A program made the position numbers and the translations under genes. From contig JAIYDJ010000057.1 of the NCBI GenBank assembly GCA_027487575.1, forward strand, positions 1-53,667: a DNA stretch of 53,667 bases, given 5' to 3'. Every line of letters starts with the position of its first letter. Position 1 is the first letter of the stretch. Shown in pieces: positions 36,620-46,716 of the stretch. Source of the DNA: Rhodobacter sp. (GTDB lineage Bacteria > Pseudomonadota > Alphaproteobacteria > Rhodobacterales > Rhodobacteraceae). Below the pieces are notes generated by a model. It had not been told where the DNA came from, made no database searches, and saw only the letters and a list, made by a program, of their open reading frames with translations.

Positions 36620-37972
36620 CTACTGCCCCTTTGCCTTTGCGGCTTTGATTTCCCTGAGCCTTGTCATCAGCTTGACCGCGAGGCCGGGTTTGTTGACCTG
36701 CCGGTTTCGGGCAATGGCCATGTCCGTGTCGGGCACGTCGGACGTGATCACCGACCCCGAGGCGGTCATCGCGTCGTCACCGATGGTGACCGGTGCCACC
36801 AGCATGGTGTCCGATCCGATGAAGGTCCGCTTGCCGATGGTGGTGCGGTGCTTCATCACCCCGTCGTAGTTGCAGGTCACCGTTCCCGCGCCGATGTTGG
36901 TGAACTCGCCGACATGCGCGTCGCCGAGATAGGTCAGGTGGCCGACCTTCACGCCTTCGTCCAGCACGGCATTCTTGATCTCGACAAAGTTGCCGACATG
37001 CACATCCTCGGCCAGTTCGGCACCGGGGCGCAGGCGGGCAAAGGGACCCACAGTGGCGCCCCGGCTGACATGGCAGCCTTCCAGGTGGCAGAACCCCTTG
37101 ATCTCGGCCCCCGATTCGATGGTGACGCCTGGCCCGAAGATCACGTTCGGCCCGATCACCGCGTCGCGGCCGATGTGGGTGTCCAGCGCGAAGAACACCG
37201 TTTCGGGCGCGGTCAGCGTCACGCCATTCTCCAGCGCCTCGGCCCGCGCGCGGGACTGGAAGGCGGCTTCGGCCCCGGCCAGTTCGGCACGGGTGTTGAT
37301 CCCCAGCGTTTCGGATTCGTCGCAGATCACCACGCCTGCAGACAGCCCGCGCGACCGGGCGATTTCGACGATGTCGGTCAGATAGTATTCGCCTGCCGCG
37401 TTTGCATTGCCCACCTCGGCCACCAGCGCGAACAGGGTCTTGGCGTCCGCGCAGACCACGCCCGAATTGCACAGGGGGATGGCGCGTTCAGCCTCGGTTG
37501 CGTCCTTGTATTCAACGATCCGGTCAAGCTGGTCGCCATTGACGATCAGCCGACCATAGCGCGCCGGATCGCGGGGCTGAAAGCCCAGAACGACCACGGC
37601 ATGTCGGCCCCGCGCTGCCTGCATCGCCTCCAGCGTTTCGGGGCGGACAAAGGGCGTGTCACCGTACAGCACGATCGCGTCGCCTTCGGCATCCGCCAGC
37701 AGCGGGGCGGCCTGCGCCACGGCATGGGCCGTGCCAAGCTGCGGGTCCTGCACCACCACTTCGGCCGCCTCGTCGAAGGACAGCACCGCTGCCCTGACCC
37801 GTGCCGCCTCGAACCCGGCCACCACCACGATCCGGGACGGGTCGAGCGACCGGCCCGCCGCCATCGCATGGTGCAGCATCGGGGCTGCCCCGATCTGGTG
37901 CAGAACCTTGGGCAGGTCGGAGTTCATCCGGCTGCCCATGCCCGCCGCCAGAATGATCAGTGAAACCGGCAT
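36620..37972 (-). CDS. glmU: Bifunctional UDP-N-acetylglucosamine pyrophosphorylase / glucosamine-1-phosphate acetyltransferase
   Basis: The 450-residue GlmU makes UDP-GlcNAc in two steps. The N-terminal uridyltransferase has the loop LAAGMGSRMNSDLPKVLHQI and the LYGDTPFVRPET segment with the catalytic Asp; the C-terminal left-handed beta-helix (hexapeptide repeats from about residue 240, for example VIGPNVIFGPGVTIESGAEI) carries the acetyltransferase with the NIGAGTVTCNYDG loop. It is the first gene of glmU-glmS-alkD and is divergent from gph across 85 bases. Two steps of the same sugar pathway in one operon make coupled regulation likely. Confidence 0.97.
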   Translation of the reverse strand: MPVSLIILAAGMGSRMNSDLPKVLHQIGAAPMLHHAMAAGRSLDPSRIVVVAGFEAARVRAAVLSFDEAAEVVVQDPQLGTAHAVAQAAPLLADAEGDAIVLYGDTPFVRPETLEAMQAARGRHAVVVLGFQPRDPARYGRLIVNGDQLDRIVEYKDATEAERAIPLCNSGVVCADAKTLFALVAEVGNANAAGEYYLTDIVEIARSRGLSAGVVICDESETLGINTRAELAGAEAAFQSRARAEALENGVTLTAPETVFFALDTHIGRDAVIGPNVIFGPGVTIESGAEIKGFCHLEGCHVSRGATVGPFARLRPGAELAEDVHVGNFVEIKNAVLDEGVKVGHLTYLGDAHVGEFTNIGAGTVTCNYDGVMKHRTTIGKRTFIGSDTMLVAPVTIGDDAMTASGSVITSDVPDTDMAIARNRQVNKPGLAVKLMTRLREIKAAKAKGQ

Positions 37973-38057
37973 GCTGCCCCTTCCATTCTTGTTGCGCCCG
38001 TTTTACCCCCATTGGGCTGCACTGCAAGGGTGGGGCTTTCACGCAAGGTTACAGAAC

Positions 38058-38723
38058 ATGCGCTGCGTTGTTTTCGATCTGGACGGGACCCTTGCGGATA
38101 CGTCAGGTGATCTGCTGGCTGCGGCCAATGCCTGTTTTCGCGCGGACGGATACGGCGACCTGCTTGGGGCTGCGGATGCGGGAACGGCGCTGCTGGGCGG
38201 GCGGTCCATGCTGCGGCTGGGGTGGGACCGGGTGGCGCGGCGGTATGACGAGGCGGATCTGACGGCGGGCTATGCCCGGTTGGTCGCAGCCTATGCGCAG
38301 GACATCGCGACGCACACGCGGCTTTATCCCGGCGCGGTGGGGGCGGTCGAGGCGCTGCGCGAGGCCGGATTCGCGACGGCGATCTGCACCAACAAGCCCG
38401 CCGGGCTGGCAGAAACGTTGATCCGAGAGTTGGGCGTACGGCATCTGTTCGGCTCCTTGGTCGGCGCCGACACATTGCCGGTGCGCAAGCCGGATGCCGC
38501 ACCTTACGTCGCGGCGGTGGAACGGGCAGGGGGCGTCGTCGGGCGGTCGATGCTGGTGGGCGATACCGACACCGACCGCGAGACGGGCCGGGCGGCAGGG
38601 GTGCCGGTCGCGCTGGTGACATTTGGCCCCGGCGGCGGCGGGATGGCCGCACTGGACCCCGAGGCGTTGCTTCACCACTACGACGACCTTCCGGCGCTTG
38701 CCCTGCGTCTTCTGGGCAGTTGA
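38058..38723 (+). CDS. gph: HAD-superfamily phosphatase, phosphoglycolate phosphatase-like
   Basis: The 221-residue HAD protein has motif I VVFDLDGTLADTSGD (the nucleophile and acid Asp), motif II in FATAICTNKPAG, motif III Lys in LPVRKPDAAPY and motif IV VGDTDTDRETG. It best matches Gph, which removes phosphate from 2-phosphoglycolate made by DNA repair and by Rubisco oxygenation; other small-molecule phosphatase activities are possible. ATG 38058 is selected since the longer frame upstream has no coding character. Its start region is divergent from glmU; the aminotransferase gene follows after 31 bases. Confidence 0.88.
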   Translation: MRCVVFDLDGTLADTSGDLLAAANACFRADGYGDLLGAADAGTALLGGRSMLRLGWDRVARRYDEADLTAGYARLVAAYAQDIATHTRLYPGAVGAVEALREAGFATAICTNKPAGLAETLIRELGVRHLFGSLVGADTLPVRKPDAAPYVAAVERAGGVVGRSMLVGDTDTDRETGRAAGVPVALVTFGPGGGGMAALDPEALLHHYDDLPALALRLLGS

Positions 38724-38754
38724 CCAGCCGGGCCCGCCGCGCCATGTAAGCCGG

Positions 38755-39984
38755 ATGGAACGCTTTACCGGCAGCTTCACCCAGCAGGAGCCGATCCCCG
38801 AAGACGGGATCGAAGCTGCCATTGCCGTGCTGCGGCACGGCCGGCTGCACCGCTACAACACCGCGCCGGATGAAATCGCCGAAACCGCCCTGCTGGAGCA
38901 GGAATTCGCCGCGCTGACCGGGGCGAAATACTGCCTTGCGGTAGCGTCGGGCGGCTATGCGATGGGCTGTGCGCTGCGGGCCATCGGTGTAGGGCACGGC
39001 GACCCGGTCCTGTCGAACGCCTTCACGCTGGCCCCTGTGCCGGGGGCGATCGCCTCGGTCGGGGCGGTTCCGGTGTTTGTCGAGGTGACCGAGGACCTGA
39101 CGCTGGATTTCGACGATCTGGCCGTGAAGGCGCGGGCATCCGGCGCGCGGGTCCTGATGCTGAGCCACATGCGCGGCCATCTGTGCGACATGGAGGCGTT
39201 GCAGGCCCTGTGCTGCGATCTGGGGATCACGATGATCGAGGATTGCGCGCATACCATGGGGGCCGCGTGGAACGGGGTGCCCTCGGGGCGGCACGGGCTG
39301 ATCGGCTGCTATTCGATGCAGACCTACAAGCATGTGAATGCGGGCGAAGGCGGGTTCCTGATCTCGGACGATCCGCAGGTGATGGCGCGGGCGATCCTGC
39401 TGTCGGGGTCCTACATGCTGTACGCCCGCCACCGCGCCGCCCCACCGCCCGAGGTGTTCGAGGCGATCCGGCTGGACGTGCCCAATGTCTCGGGGCGGAT
39501 GGACAATCTGCGCGCCGCGATCCTGCGCCCGCAACTGCGCCTGCTGGGCGACCGTGTGGCGCGGTGGGCGGCGTTGTACCGCAGTCTGGAGGCGGGGCTG
39601 ACAGCAACGCCGGGCTTGCATCTGGTGCCGCGCCCGGCGCAGGAAACCTATGTCGGCTCGTCCTTCCAGTTCCTGCTGCCGGGCTGGTCGTCGGCGCTGG
39701 TCACGGCGCTGGTGGCGCGCTGTGCGGCGCGGGGGGTCGAGTTGAAATGGTTCGGCGCGGAACAGCCGATCGCCTTTACCAGCCGGTACGACCATTGGCG
39801 CTACGCAAACCCTGCGCCCCTGCCGCGGACCGACCGGATTCTGGCCGGACTGATCGACCTGCGCCTGCCGCTGACCTTCACCCCGGACGACACGGGACAG
39901 ATCGCCCGCATCATCCGGGCCGAGGTCCTTGCGGTGCAGCAGCAGGGCGCGGACCCGGCACTGGCGCTGCCGGGTGCGGACTGA
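38755..39984 (+). CDS. DegT/DnrJ/EryC1/StrS family PLP-dependent aminotransferase
   Basis: The 409-residue protein is a fold-type I aminotransferase of the family that acts on nucleotide-linked keto-sugars. The PLP lysine is in SMQTYKHVNAGEGGFL (about residue 192); MIEDCAHTMGAAWNG holds the Asp contacting the pyridine nitrogen and KYCLAVASGGYAMGCALRAIG the phosphate loop. No sugar-nucleotide or polysaccharide genes are adjacent, so the substrate is unknown; relatives in Rhodobacterales are seen next to gph-like genes. The start at ATG 38755 (MERFTGSF) is 31 bases after gph. The SNase-like gene follows after three bases. Confidence 0.9.
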   Translation: MERFTGSFTQQEPIPEDGIEAAIAVLRHGRLHRYNTAPDEIAETALLEQEFAALTGAKYCLAVASGGYAMGCALRAIGVGHGDPVLSNAFTLAPVPGAIASVGAVPVFVEVTEDLTLDFDDLAVKARASGARVLMLSHMRGHLCDMEALQALCCDLGITMIEDCAHTMGAAWNGVPSGRHGLIGCYSMQTYKHVNAGEGGFLISDDPQVMARAILLSGSYMLYARHRAAPPPEVFEAIRLDVPNVSGRMDNLRAAILRPQLRLLGDRVARWAALYRSLEAGLTATPGLHLVPRPAQETYVGSSFQFLLPGWSSALVTALVARCAARGVELKWFGAEQPIAFTSRYDHWRYANPAPLPRTDRILAGLIDLRLPLTFTPDDTGQIARIIRAEVLAVQQQGADPALALPGAD

Positions 39985-39987
39985 CCG

Positions 39988-40485
39988 GTGCGCCGACGCT
40001 TCGTCGCGCAGGAACCGGGCCATCCCTTGCCAAAACGCCGCCCTTCAGGACCCCTTATCGTCTATGTCTGCCTTGCCCTGCTGGGCCTTTACGCCTTTGC
40101 CGAACACCGCGCGCCGCACTACGGGCTGACGGAGGCGGGATGCCGGGTCGGGTTTGTCTATGACGGGGATACGGTGGAACTGCTGTGTGGGACAAAGACG
40201 CAGACCGCGCGGCTGGTGGGGTTTGACACACCCGAGACGAAGGCGCCCGGCTGTGCAGCCGAGGCGGCGCTTGGTTTGCGCGCCAAGCTTCGGCTGGGCG
40301 ATCTGGTGGCGCGCGGTCGGGACGGGGTGCAGATGGACGATCGCGGCTGGGACAGATACGGGCGGCGACTGATCGAGATGCGCATCGACGGCCGGGATGT
40401 GGGGCAGGTGTTGATCGCCGAGGGTCTGGCCGTCGCCTATGACGGGGGAACACGGGTCGACTGGTGCGCCCGGCTTGCGCAATAG
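39988..40485 (+). CDS. Membrane-anchored thermonuclease (SNase-like) family protein
   Basis: The 165-residue product starts (GTG 39988) with a basic segment and one hydrophobic helix (PLIVYVCLALLGLYAFA, about 22-38), then an SNase-like OB-fold domain: RVGFVYDGDTVELLC (calcium-binding Asp residues), ARLVGFDTPETKAPG (catalytic Arg and Glu) and GWDRYGRRLIEMRI (second catalytic Arg). Staphylococcal-type nucleases cut DNA and RNA near the membrane or outside the cell. All key residues look present. It follows the aminotransferase gene by three bases and precedes the nuo promoter region. Confidence 0.9.
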   Translation: MRRRFVAQEPGHPLPKRRPSGPLIVYVCLALLGLYAFAEHRAPHYGLTEAGCRVGFVYDGDTVELLCGTKTQTARLVGFDTPETKAPGCAAEAALGLRAKLRLGDLVARGRDGVQMDDRGWDRYGRRLIEMRIDGRDVGQVLIAEGLAVAYDGGTRVDWCARLAQ

Positions 40486-40682
40486 TCTGCCCGGAGGCTC
40501 TGGCAAGCCGGTAGACGACCGTAGGCAATCCATCCGCCTTTGGGGCGTCCCCTTGTCGCAAAGGGTCTTTCCGGTACGACCGTCGGTTGACCCTGACGGG
40601 GAGGAAGGGTAGAGGAAGACCCAGACGAAAAGCGACCCCGAAGGGGTATCTGCGCGCCAACCGACAGCCCGAGGACGCCCCC
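40486..40682. promoter_or_regulatory. Upstream region of the nuo operon
   Basis: The 197-base gap should contain the nuo promoter. A TTGACC (40587-40592) with TAGAGG 17 bases downstream (40610-40615) is one weak candidate; TTGTCG followed by TACGAC near 40554-40580 is another. Neither is convincing. No operator was recognised. Confidence 0.35.
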
Positions 40683-41572
<890 letters not shown>

Positions 41573-41581
41573 GGAAAACCG

Positions 41582-42181
41582 ATGTCCGAAGCCCTGCGCG
41601 AACTTGCCGCCTACATCGAAACCCGCCGCACCGATGCCGTGATCTCCACGTCTGTTGCATTTGGCGAGTTATGTGTCCACATCCAGCCCGCGCATCTTGA
41701 GGAGTTCGTCGAATTCCTGCGCGACGACGCGACCTGCCGGTTCAGCAGTCTTGTGGACATCACCGCGATCGACTACCCCGAGCGGCCCGAGCGGTTCGAT
41801 GTCGTCTATCACTTCCTGTCGATGTACCAGAACCACCGCATCCGCGTGAAACTGTCGGTGGACGAGGATGCGGTCGTGCCGTCGATCCACAGCCTGCATC
41901 CTTCGGCCAACTGGTTCGAGCGGGAAGTGTTCGACATGTTCGGGCTGCTGTTCTCGGGGCACCCCGATCTGCGCCGTCTGCTGACCGACTACGGGTTTCG
42001 CGGCCATCCGCTGCGCAAGGATTTCCCGACGACCGGTTACACCGAAGTCCGCTATGACGAGGTGCAAAAGCGCGTAATCTACGAACCGGTCAGTCTGGTT
42101 CAGGAATACCGCCAGTTCGATTTCATGTCACCATGGGAGGGGGGCAAGTACATCCTTCCCGGTGACGAGAAGAAGGTCTGA
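41582..42181 (+). CDS. nuoC: NADH-quinone oxidoreductase subunit C (30 kDa)
   Basis: The 199-residue peripheral-arm subunit supports the NuoB/NuoD quinone module. The signature [20 protein letters not shown] and the C-terminal [20 protein letters not shown] with [13 protein letters not shown] are characteristic. The free form (not fused to NuoD) is usual in alphaproteobacteria. AAGGAAAACC lies before ATG 41582. The stop is followed after three bases by the GTG start of a sulfotransferase, so nuoD is displaced by about 890 bases. Confidence 0.97.
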   Translation: MSEALRELAAYIETRRTDAVISTSVAFGELCVHIQPAHLEEFVEFLRDDATCRFSSLVDITAIDYPERPERFDVVYHFLSMYQNHRIRVKLSVDEDAVVPSIHSLHPSANWFEREVFDMFGLLFSGHPDLRRLLTDYGFRGHPLRKDFPTTGYTEVRYDEVQKRVIYEPVSLVQEYRQFDFMSPWEGGKYILPGDEKKV

Positions 42182-42184
42182 ACC

Positions 42185-43072
42185 GTGGGCGGCGGCCCGA
42201 CATTCCTGATCTGCGTGGGGGCTGCGAAGGCGGGAACGTCCTGGCTGTTCGACCATCTGGAAGGCCATCCCGACTGTTACCTGCGGTCCGTCAAGGAACT
42301 GCACTATTTCGATCCGCCGGACTCGGGCCTGTCCCGGATGCAGGCGCGGACCAACGCATCCGAAATCGCGCGGCTGACGACGCGGTTGTCGTCCGTCGGC
42401 GCGGAACAGGCCGCAAAGATCCGGCGGCGCATTGCCGACATGACGGCTTGGAATGCGGTGCTGGACCTCGGACCGGGCGATCTGGACGCCTACCGCGGCT
42501 ATCTGACCGACGGGTTGCAGGGACAGCGGTTGGTGGCCGACGTGACGCCTTCCTATTCGCTGCTGCCGCCCGAGGGTCTGGCGCGTCTGGCCGGGGTCGC
42601 GCCGGATGTCCGCATCCTGTACCTGATGCGCGATCCGGTGGCGCGGTTGTGGAGCCATATCCGCATGCTGGCTGCGCGCGAGGCGCGTCCGGGGCTGGAA
42701 CTGGCCGAACTGGCCGCGTCGCGGATGGACCGCGCACTGGCCGGGGATGATCTGTACTGCGGCGGGCGGGGTGACTATCGCGGATGTCTGGAGCGCTTGC
42801 GCGCGGCCATCGATCCGCGCCGGTTGCTGGTGATGTTCACCGAGGACCTGATGACGCGGCCCGGACTGGTGCGGCTGTGGGACTTTCTGGGCATCGGGCC
42901 GGGGCCTGCGGACCTTGCAAACCGGGTGCATGAAGGCGTGGCGCTGCCCCTGATGCCGGTCCACCGCGACCGGGCGCGGGTTGCGCTGCGCGAGCAGTAT
43001 GCGTATGTGGCGCAAGCCTTTCCGACCCTGCCTGCGGCATGGTCGGCCAACAGGATCGGAGCGGTGTCATGA
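42185..43072 (+). CDS. Sulfotransferase family protein within the nuo operon
   Basis: The 295-residue protein has the two PAPS-binding signatures: the 5'-phosphosulfate loop [20 protein letters not shown] at about residues 8-26 and the 3'-phosphate loop [18 protein letters not shown] near 150. It resembles heparan/polysaccharide-type or protein sulfotransferases; its acceptor is unknown. It starts at GTG 42185, three bases after nuoC, and its TGA overlaps the nuoD ATG (ATGATG at 43069). It is therefore locked into the complex I transcript, yet no link between sulfation and complex I is known. Composition looks like its neighbours, so an old insertion or a conserved passenger is likely. Confidence 0.88.
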   Translation: MGGGPTFLICVGAAKAGTSWLFDHLEGHPDCYLRSVKELHYFDPPDSGLSRMQARTNASEIARLTTRLSSVGAEQAAKIRRRIADMTAWNAVLDLGPGDLDAYRGYLTDGLQGQRLVADVTPSYSLLPPEGLARLAGVAPDVRILYLMRDPVARLWSHIRMLAAREARPGLELAELAASRMDRALAGDDLYCGGRGDYRGCLERLRAAIDPRRLLVMFTEDLMTRPGLVRLWDFLGIGPGPADLANRVHEGVALPLMPVHRDRARVALREQYAYVAQAFPTLPAAWSANRIGAVS

Positions 43073-44307
43073 TGGACGGGGATATTCGGCGGAATGCCTA
43101 TGACGACGGATCGCAGGACCTGCTGACCGGAGAGCAGAAGATCCGCAACTTCAACATCAACTTCGGCCCGCAACACCCTGCGGCGCACGGTGTTCTGCGG
43201 CTGGTGCTGGAACTTGACGGCGAGATCGTGGAACGCTGCGATCCGCACATCGGGTTGCTGCATCGCGGCACTGAAAAACTGATGGAAAGCCGGACCTACC
43301 TGCAGAACCTGCCGTATTTCGACCGGCTGGATTATGTGGCCCCGATGAATCAGGAACATGCCTGGTGTCTGGCGATCGAGCGGTTGACGGGCGTCACCGT
43401 CCCGCGCCGGGCCAGCCTGATCCGGGTCCTGTATTCCGAGATCGGCCGCATCCTGTCGCATCTGCTGAACGTCACCACGCAGGCGATGGACGTGGGCGCG
43501 CTGACCCCGCCGCTGTGGGGGTTCGAAGAGCGTGAAAAGCTGATGGTGTTCTACGAGCGCGCGTCGGGGGCGCGTCTGCATGCCGCCTACTTCCGCCCCG
43601 GTGGCGTGCATCAGGACCTGACACCCTCGCTGATCGACGATATCGAGGCGTGGACGCAGACCTTCCCCAACGTGCTGGCCGATCTGCATACCCTTCTCAC
43701 CGAAAACCGCATCTTCAAGCAGCGCAATGCCGATATCGGGGTGGTCAGCGAAAAGGACATCTCGGACTGGGGCTTTTCCGGCGTGATGGTGCGGGGGTCG
43801 GGTCTGGCTTGGGACCTGCGTCGCAGCCAGCCCTATGAATGCTATGACGAGATGGAGTTCAACATCCCCGTCGGCAAGAACGGCGACTGTTACGACCGCT
43901 ATCTGTGCCGGATGGCCGAGATGGAGGAATCGATCAGGATCATCCGCCAGTGCCTGACCAAACTGCGCGCCGAACCCGGCGAGGTGCTGGCACGCGGCAA
44001 GATCACCCCGCCGTCGCGCGGCGACATGAAGACGTCGATGGAGGCGCTGATCCATCACTTCAAGCTGTATACCGAAGGTTTCCACGTGCCTGCGGGCGAG
44101 GTTTACGCTGCCGTCGAGGCCCCCAAGGGCGAATTCGGCGTCTATCTGGTGGCCGATGGGACCAACAAACCCTACCGCGCCAAACTCCGCGCGCCGGGGT
44201 TCCTGCATCTGCAGGCGATGGACTACATCTGCAAGGGGCACCAGTTGGCCGACGTGTCGGCGATCATCGGGACGATGGACATCGTGTTTGGTGAGGTGGA
44301 CCGGTGA
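43069..44307 (+). CDS. nuoD: NADH-quinone oxidoreductase subunit D (49 kDa)
   Basis: The 412-residue subunit forms most of the quinone pocket with NuoB. It shows [20 protein letters not shown] (quinone-head His region), [18 protein letters not shown], the TALxPPLW-like [19 protein letters not shown] and the C-terminal [12 protein letters not shown] 43069 overlaps the sulfotransferase stop; ATG 43072 one codon later is equally good ([12 protein letters not shown]). Complete, standard length. The stop is followed after four bases by the DUF4160 gene. Confidence 0.97.
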   Translation: MMDGDIRRNAYDDGSQDLLTGEQKIRNFNINFGPQHPAAHGVLRLVLELDGEIVERCDPHIGLLHRGTEKLMESRTYLQNLPYFDRLDYVAPMNQEHAWCLAIERLTGVTVPRRASLIRVLYSEIGRILSHLLNVTTQAMDVGALTPPLWGFEEREKLMVFYERASGARLHAAYFRPGGVHQDLTPSLIDDIEAWTQTFPNVLADLHTLLTENRIFKQRNADIGVVSEKDISDWGFSGVMVRGSGLAWDLRRSQPYECYDEMEFNIPVGKNGDCYDRYLCRMAEMEESIRIIRQCLTKLRAEPGEVLARGKITPPSRGDMKTSMEALIHHFKLYTEGFHVPAGEVYAAVEAPKGEFGVYLVADGTNKPYRAKLRAPGFLHLQAMDYICKGHQLADVSAIIGTMDIVFGEVDR

Positions 44308-44311
44308 CCAG

Positions 44312-44539
44312 ATGCCCGTCATCGTTCGCTTGCAGCATTGCGTGATCCGGATGTATTTTCGCGATCACAACCCGCCGCATTTCCATATCGATACGCCCGA
44401 CGGCAGGGCGCTGATGGCGATCCGATCGCTTGAGGTATTCGAAGGTGGGGTGAATGTGCGGGCCGAACGCGAGGCCAGGGCGTGGGCTGCGGCCAATGTG
44501 GACCGGCTTTGGGCCGCCTGGCAGGAGTTCAATCCATGA
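44312..44539 (+). CDS. DUF4160 domain protein
   Basis: The 75-residue protein matches DUF4160, seen in MYFRDHNPPHFHIDTPDGRA and the following short helices up to [11 protein letters not shown]. The family is small, frequently paired with DUF2442, and such pairs are often listed as putative toxin-antitoxin-like modules, without a proven activity. It begins four bases after the nuoD stop and overlaps the DUF2442 gene by ATGA. Being inside the nuo operon is unexpected for such a pair. Confidence 0.85.
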   Translation: MPVIVRLQHCVIRMYFRDHNPPHFHIDTPDGRALMAIRSLEVFEGGVNVRAEREARAWAAANVDRLWAAWQEFNP

Positions 44540-44814
44540 GTCGCATGCTGAGGATTACCGAGGTGATGGCCCTGCGCACCGGGCTGTTGCGGGTGACCTG
44601 GGATGACGGGGTGACCCGCGATGTCGATGTGACCGATCTTTTGTCGGGCCATGTTCTGCTGGACATGCTGAACATTCCCGAGGTGTTCGCAGATGTGTCA
44701 GTCGTGGAATGGGGTGGCGGTGTGGAATGGCGCAACGGCGCTGATTTCAGCGCGCAAACCCTTCGCATGCATTCCGATGAACAGACAACCCCTTTGATGA
44801 AGATGAAGGCCTGA
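44536..44814 (+). CDS. DUF2442 domain protein
   Basis: The 92-residue protein is a DUF2442 member, recognised by [19 protein letters not shown] and the ending [19 protein letters not shown], with the WxNGxDxxxxxL pattern of the family. It is translationally coupled to the DUF4160 gene (ATGA overlap) and ends one base before the nuoE start. The two form the canonical DUF4160-DUF2442 pair. Activity is unknown; DNA-binding or toxin-antitoxin roles have been proposed in general terms only. Confidence 0.85.
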   Translation: MSRMLRITEVMALRTGLLRVTWDDGVTRDVDVTDLLSGHVLLDMLNIPEVFADVSVVEWGGGVEWRNGADFSAQTLRMHSDEQTTPLMKMKA

Positions 44815-44815
44815 C

Positions 44816-45535
44816 ATGCTCCGCCGCCTGCACAAAGACCAGCCTGCCTCTTTCGCCTTCACGCCCGCGAACCTCGCCTGGGCCAAGGGGCAGGTTTCCA
44901 AATACCCCGAGGGGCGGCAGGCGTCGGCCATCATCCCGCTGCTGTGGCGCGCGCAAGAGCAGGAGGGGTGGCTGACCCGCCCCGCCATTGAACACGTCGC
45001 CGACATGCTGGGCATGGCCTATATCCGGGCGCTGGAGGTGGCGACGTTCTACTTCATGTTCCAGTTGCAACCGACAGGCTCGGTCGCGCATGTGCAGGTC
45101 TGCGGCACGACAAGCTGCATGATCTGCGGTGCCGAAGATCTTGTCGCGGTCTGCAAGGAATTGATCAACCCGCGCGCCCATGCCCTGTCGGCGGATGGCA
45201 AGTTCAGCTGGGAAGAGGTCGAATGCATGGGGGCCTGCGCCAATGCGCCGATGGCGCAGATCGGCAAGGATTACTATGAAGACCTGACGCCGGACCGTCT
45301 GCGCGACCTGATCGCGCGCTTTTCGGCAGGCGAGGTGCCGGTGCCCGGCCCGCAGAACGGTCGCTATGCAGCCGAGCCGCTGTCGGGTCTGACCAGCCTG
45401 AAGGACCATTTCGAGGGTCGGCCGCAATACAACGCCAGCGCGCAGCGGGCGGTCGATCTGGGCGAAACGGTCAAGCGGATCGACGGGACGGAAGTTCCGC
45501 TGCTGACGCCATGGCTGGGCAAGATGACGGGCTGA
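44816..45535 (+). CDS. nuoE: NADH-quinone oxidoreductase subunit E (24 kDa)
   Basis: The 239-residue subunit holds the off-pathway [2Fe-2S] cluster N1a. Ligands are visible as [14 protein letters not shown] and [16 protein letters not shown]. The thioredoxin-like fold is complete, and a roughly 70-residue tail follows ([18 protein letters not shown], then the [14 protein letters not shown] segment), as in other alphaproteobacteria. It starts one base after the DUF2442 stop. The His-rich membrane protein gene follows 35 bases later. Confidence 0.96.
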   Translation: MLRRLHKDQPASFAFTPANLAWAKGQVSKYPEGRQASAIIPLLWRAQEQEGWLTRPAIEHVADMLGMAYIRALEVATFYFMFQLQPTGSVAHVQVCGTTSCMICGAEDLVAVCKELINPRAHALSADGKFSWEEVECMGACANAPMAQIGKDYYEDLTPDRLRDLIARFSAGEVPVPGPQNGRYAAEPLSGLTSLKDHFEGRPQYNASAQRAVDLGETVKRIDGTEVPLLTPWLGKMTG

Positions 45536-45570
45536 GAACGGGTACCTCGAACAGCAGGGGAGTGCGGGTG

Positions 45571-46713
45571 ATGAAGGTGCAGGACAATTCGAAGGGCTGG
45601 CCGGAGGGCTGGCTTGTCGCGGCGGCGGCGGCCGTTTGGAGTGCCGCAATGGCGCGCGTCGTCGGGGATCTGGGGCTGTTTGCCGTGGTGATGATCGCCC
45701 TGTTCGTGTTTCTGGTGTTCGGCGTGCTGCTGGGCCTGTTCTGGGGCCTGCCGGCAACCCCGTCTGATCCGCGCAACGGGCACGGCTCTTTGCATGGCAC
45801 GGACCACGGGACCGCACATGCGCACGGGCATGGGGCCGGTCACGCGGCACCGCATGGTTCGGCTGCGTCTGCTCCGGCGGCGACCGTCGCGGCGCATGCA
45901 GAAACGGTCAGCTCCGGCGACAGGTCCGCCACCTCCGGTCTGCACGCGATGGACATGGCGACCGAAGCGGCGGACACCCTGACCTTGCCGGCGTCAACGC
46001 CGGTTTTCGAACCTGCGATGGCTGCTGCGGCCCCGACCGAAGCGATGGCCGAACCCGCGCCGGTCGACACCCCGGTCACCGCCGTTGTCGAAGCGCCGGT
46101 CGCAGCCCCCCCTGCGGCTGAACCGGGCCTTGCCGCCGCCTCGATGCTGGCCGGAATTGCCGAATCCCCCGACACCGCGCTGGCGGACCCCGAGTATGCA
46201 GAAGGCGACACCGATGATGCCGCCCCTGGTGTTCCGCGCCGGACACGCGAGGAACGGCAGGCAGCCCGTGCGGCCAAAGCGGCCCGGCAGGCGGCCCGGA
46301 CCGACCGATCGGCGGATGCGGTGCCGGAAAGCCCGGCGGTGGCCGAAGTTGCCGCCGTGGCACCTGCGCCCGCCGACCCGGTTGGGCAACCCGACGCCGC
46401 GCCGGGGGCCGCGGCGTCCCCGGGCGCGGCACAAAAACCCCAGGGTCTGGCTGCGGCGCGGGGGGGCGTTCCCGACCGGCTGCAGACGATCGAAGGCATC
46501 GGCCCGGCGCTGGAAAAGCTGTGTCACGACATGGGCGTCTATCACTTCGATCAGATCGCAAGCTGGGGCGCGGCCGAGGTTGCGTGGATGGACAGCAACC
46601 TGAAAGGCTTCCGGGGCCGGGTGACGCGCGACCGCTGGGTGCGGCAAGCCGCGCTGATCGGCGAGGTGGGGATTGACGAATTCCTGCGCCGCGCCAAGAC
46701 GAATGATTACTAG
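45571..46713 (+). CDS. Membrane protein with His-rich segment, Ala/Pro linker and C-terminal helix-hairpin-helix-like domain
   Basis: The 380-residue product is unnamed. It has two closely spaced hydrophobic segments (GWLVAAAAAVWSAAMA and LFAVVMIALFVFLVFGVLLG, residues 12-55), a His-rich stretch at about 71-98 (HGTDHGTAHAHGHGAGH), a long Ala/Pro/Glu-rich low-complexity linker (about 100-300) and a compact end, PDRLQTIEGIGPALEKLCHD onward, with IGP-type helix-hairpin-helix character. In some Rhodobacterales the same C-terminal domain is fused to NuoE. It lies between nuoE and nuoF, so a complex I accessory role is likely. The His cluster may bind metal. ATG 45571 is preferred to GTG 45562. Confidence 0.75.
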   Translation: MKVQDNSKGWPEGWLVAAAAAVWSAAMARVVGDLGLFAVVMIALFVFLVFGVLLGLFWGLPATPSDPRNGHGSLHGTDHGTAHAHGHGAGHAAPHGSAASAPAATVAAHAETVSSGDRSATSGLHAMDMATEAADTLTLPASTPVFEPAMAAAAPTEAMAEPAPVDTPVTAVVEAPVAAPPAAEPGLAAASMLAGIAESPDTALADPEYAEGDTDDAAPGVPRRTREERQAARAAKAARQAARTDRSADAVPESPAVAEVAAVAPAPADPVGQPDAAPGAAASPGAAQKPQGLAAARGGVPDRLQTIEGIGPALEKLCHDMGVYHFDQIASWGAAEVAWMDSNLKGFRGRVTRDRWVRQAALIGEVGIDEFLRRAKTNDY

Positions 46714-46716
46714 GCC

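Noticed and set aside
37957..40023. A 688-codon minus-strand frame opposite gph and the aminotransferase
   Set aside because: No family resemblance, low-complexity Arg/Pro-rich ends; the plus-strand genes have full catalytic motifs.
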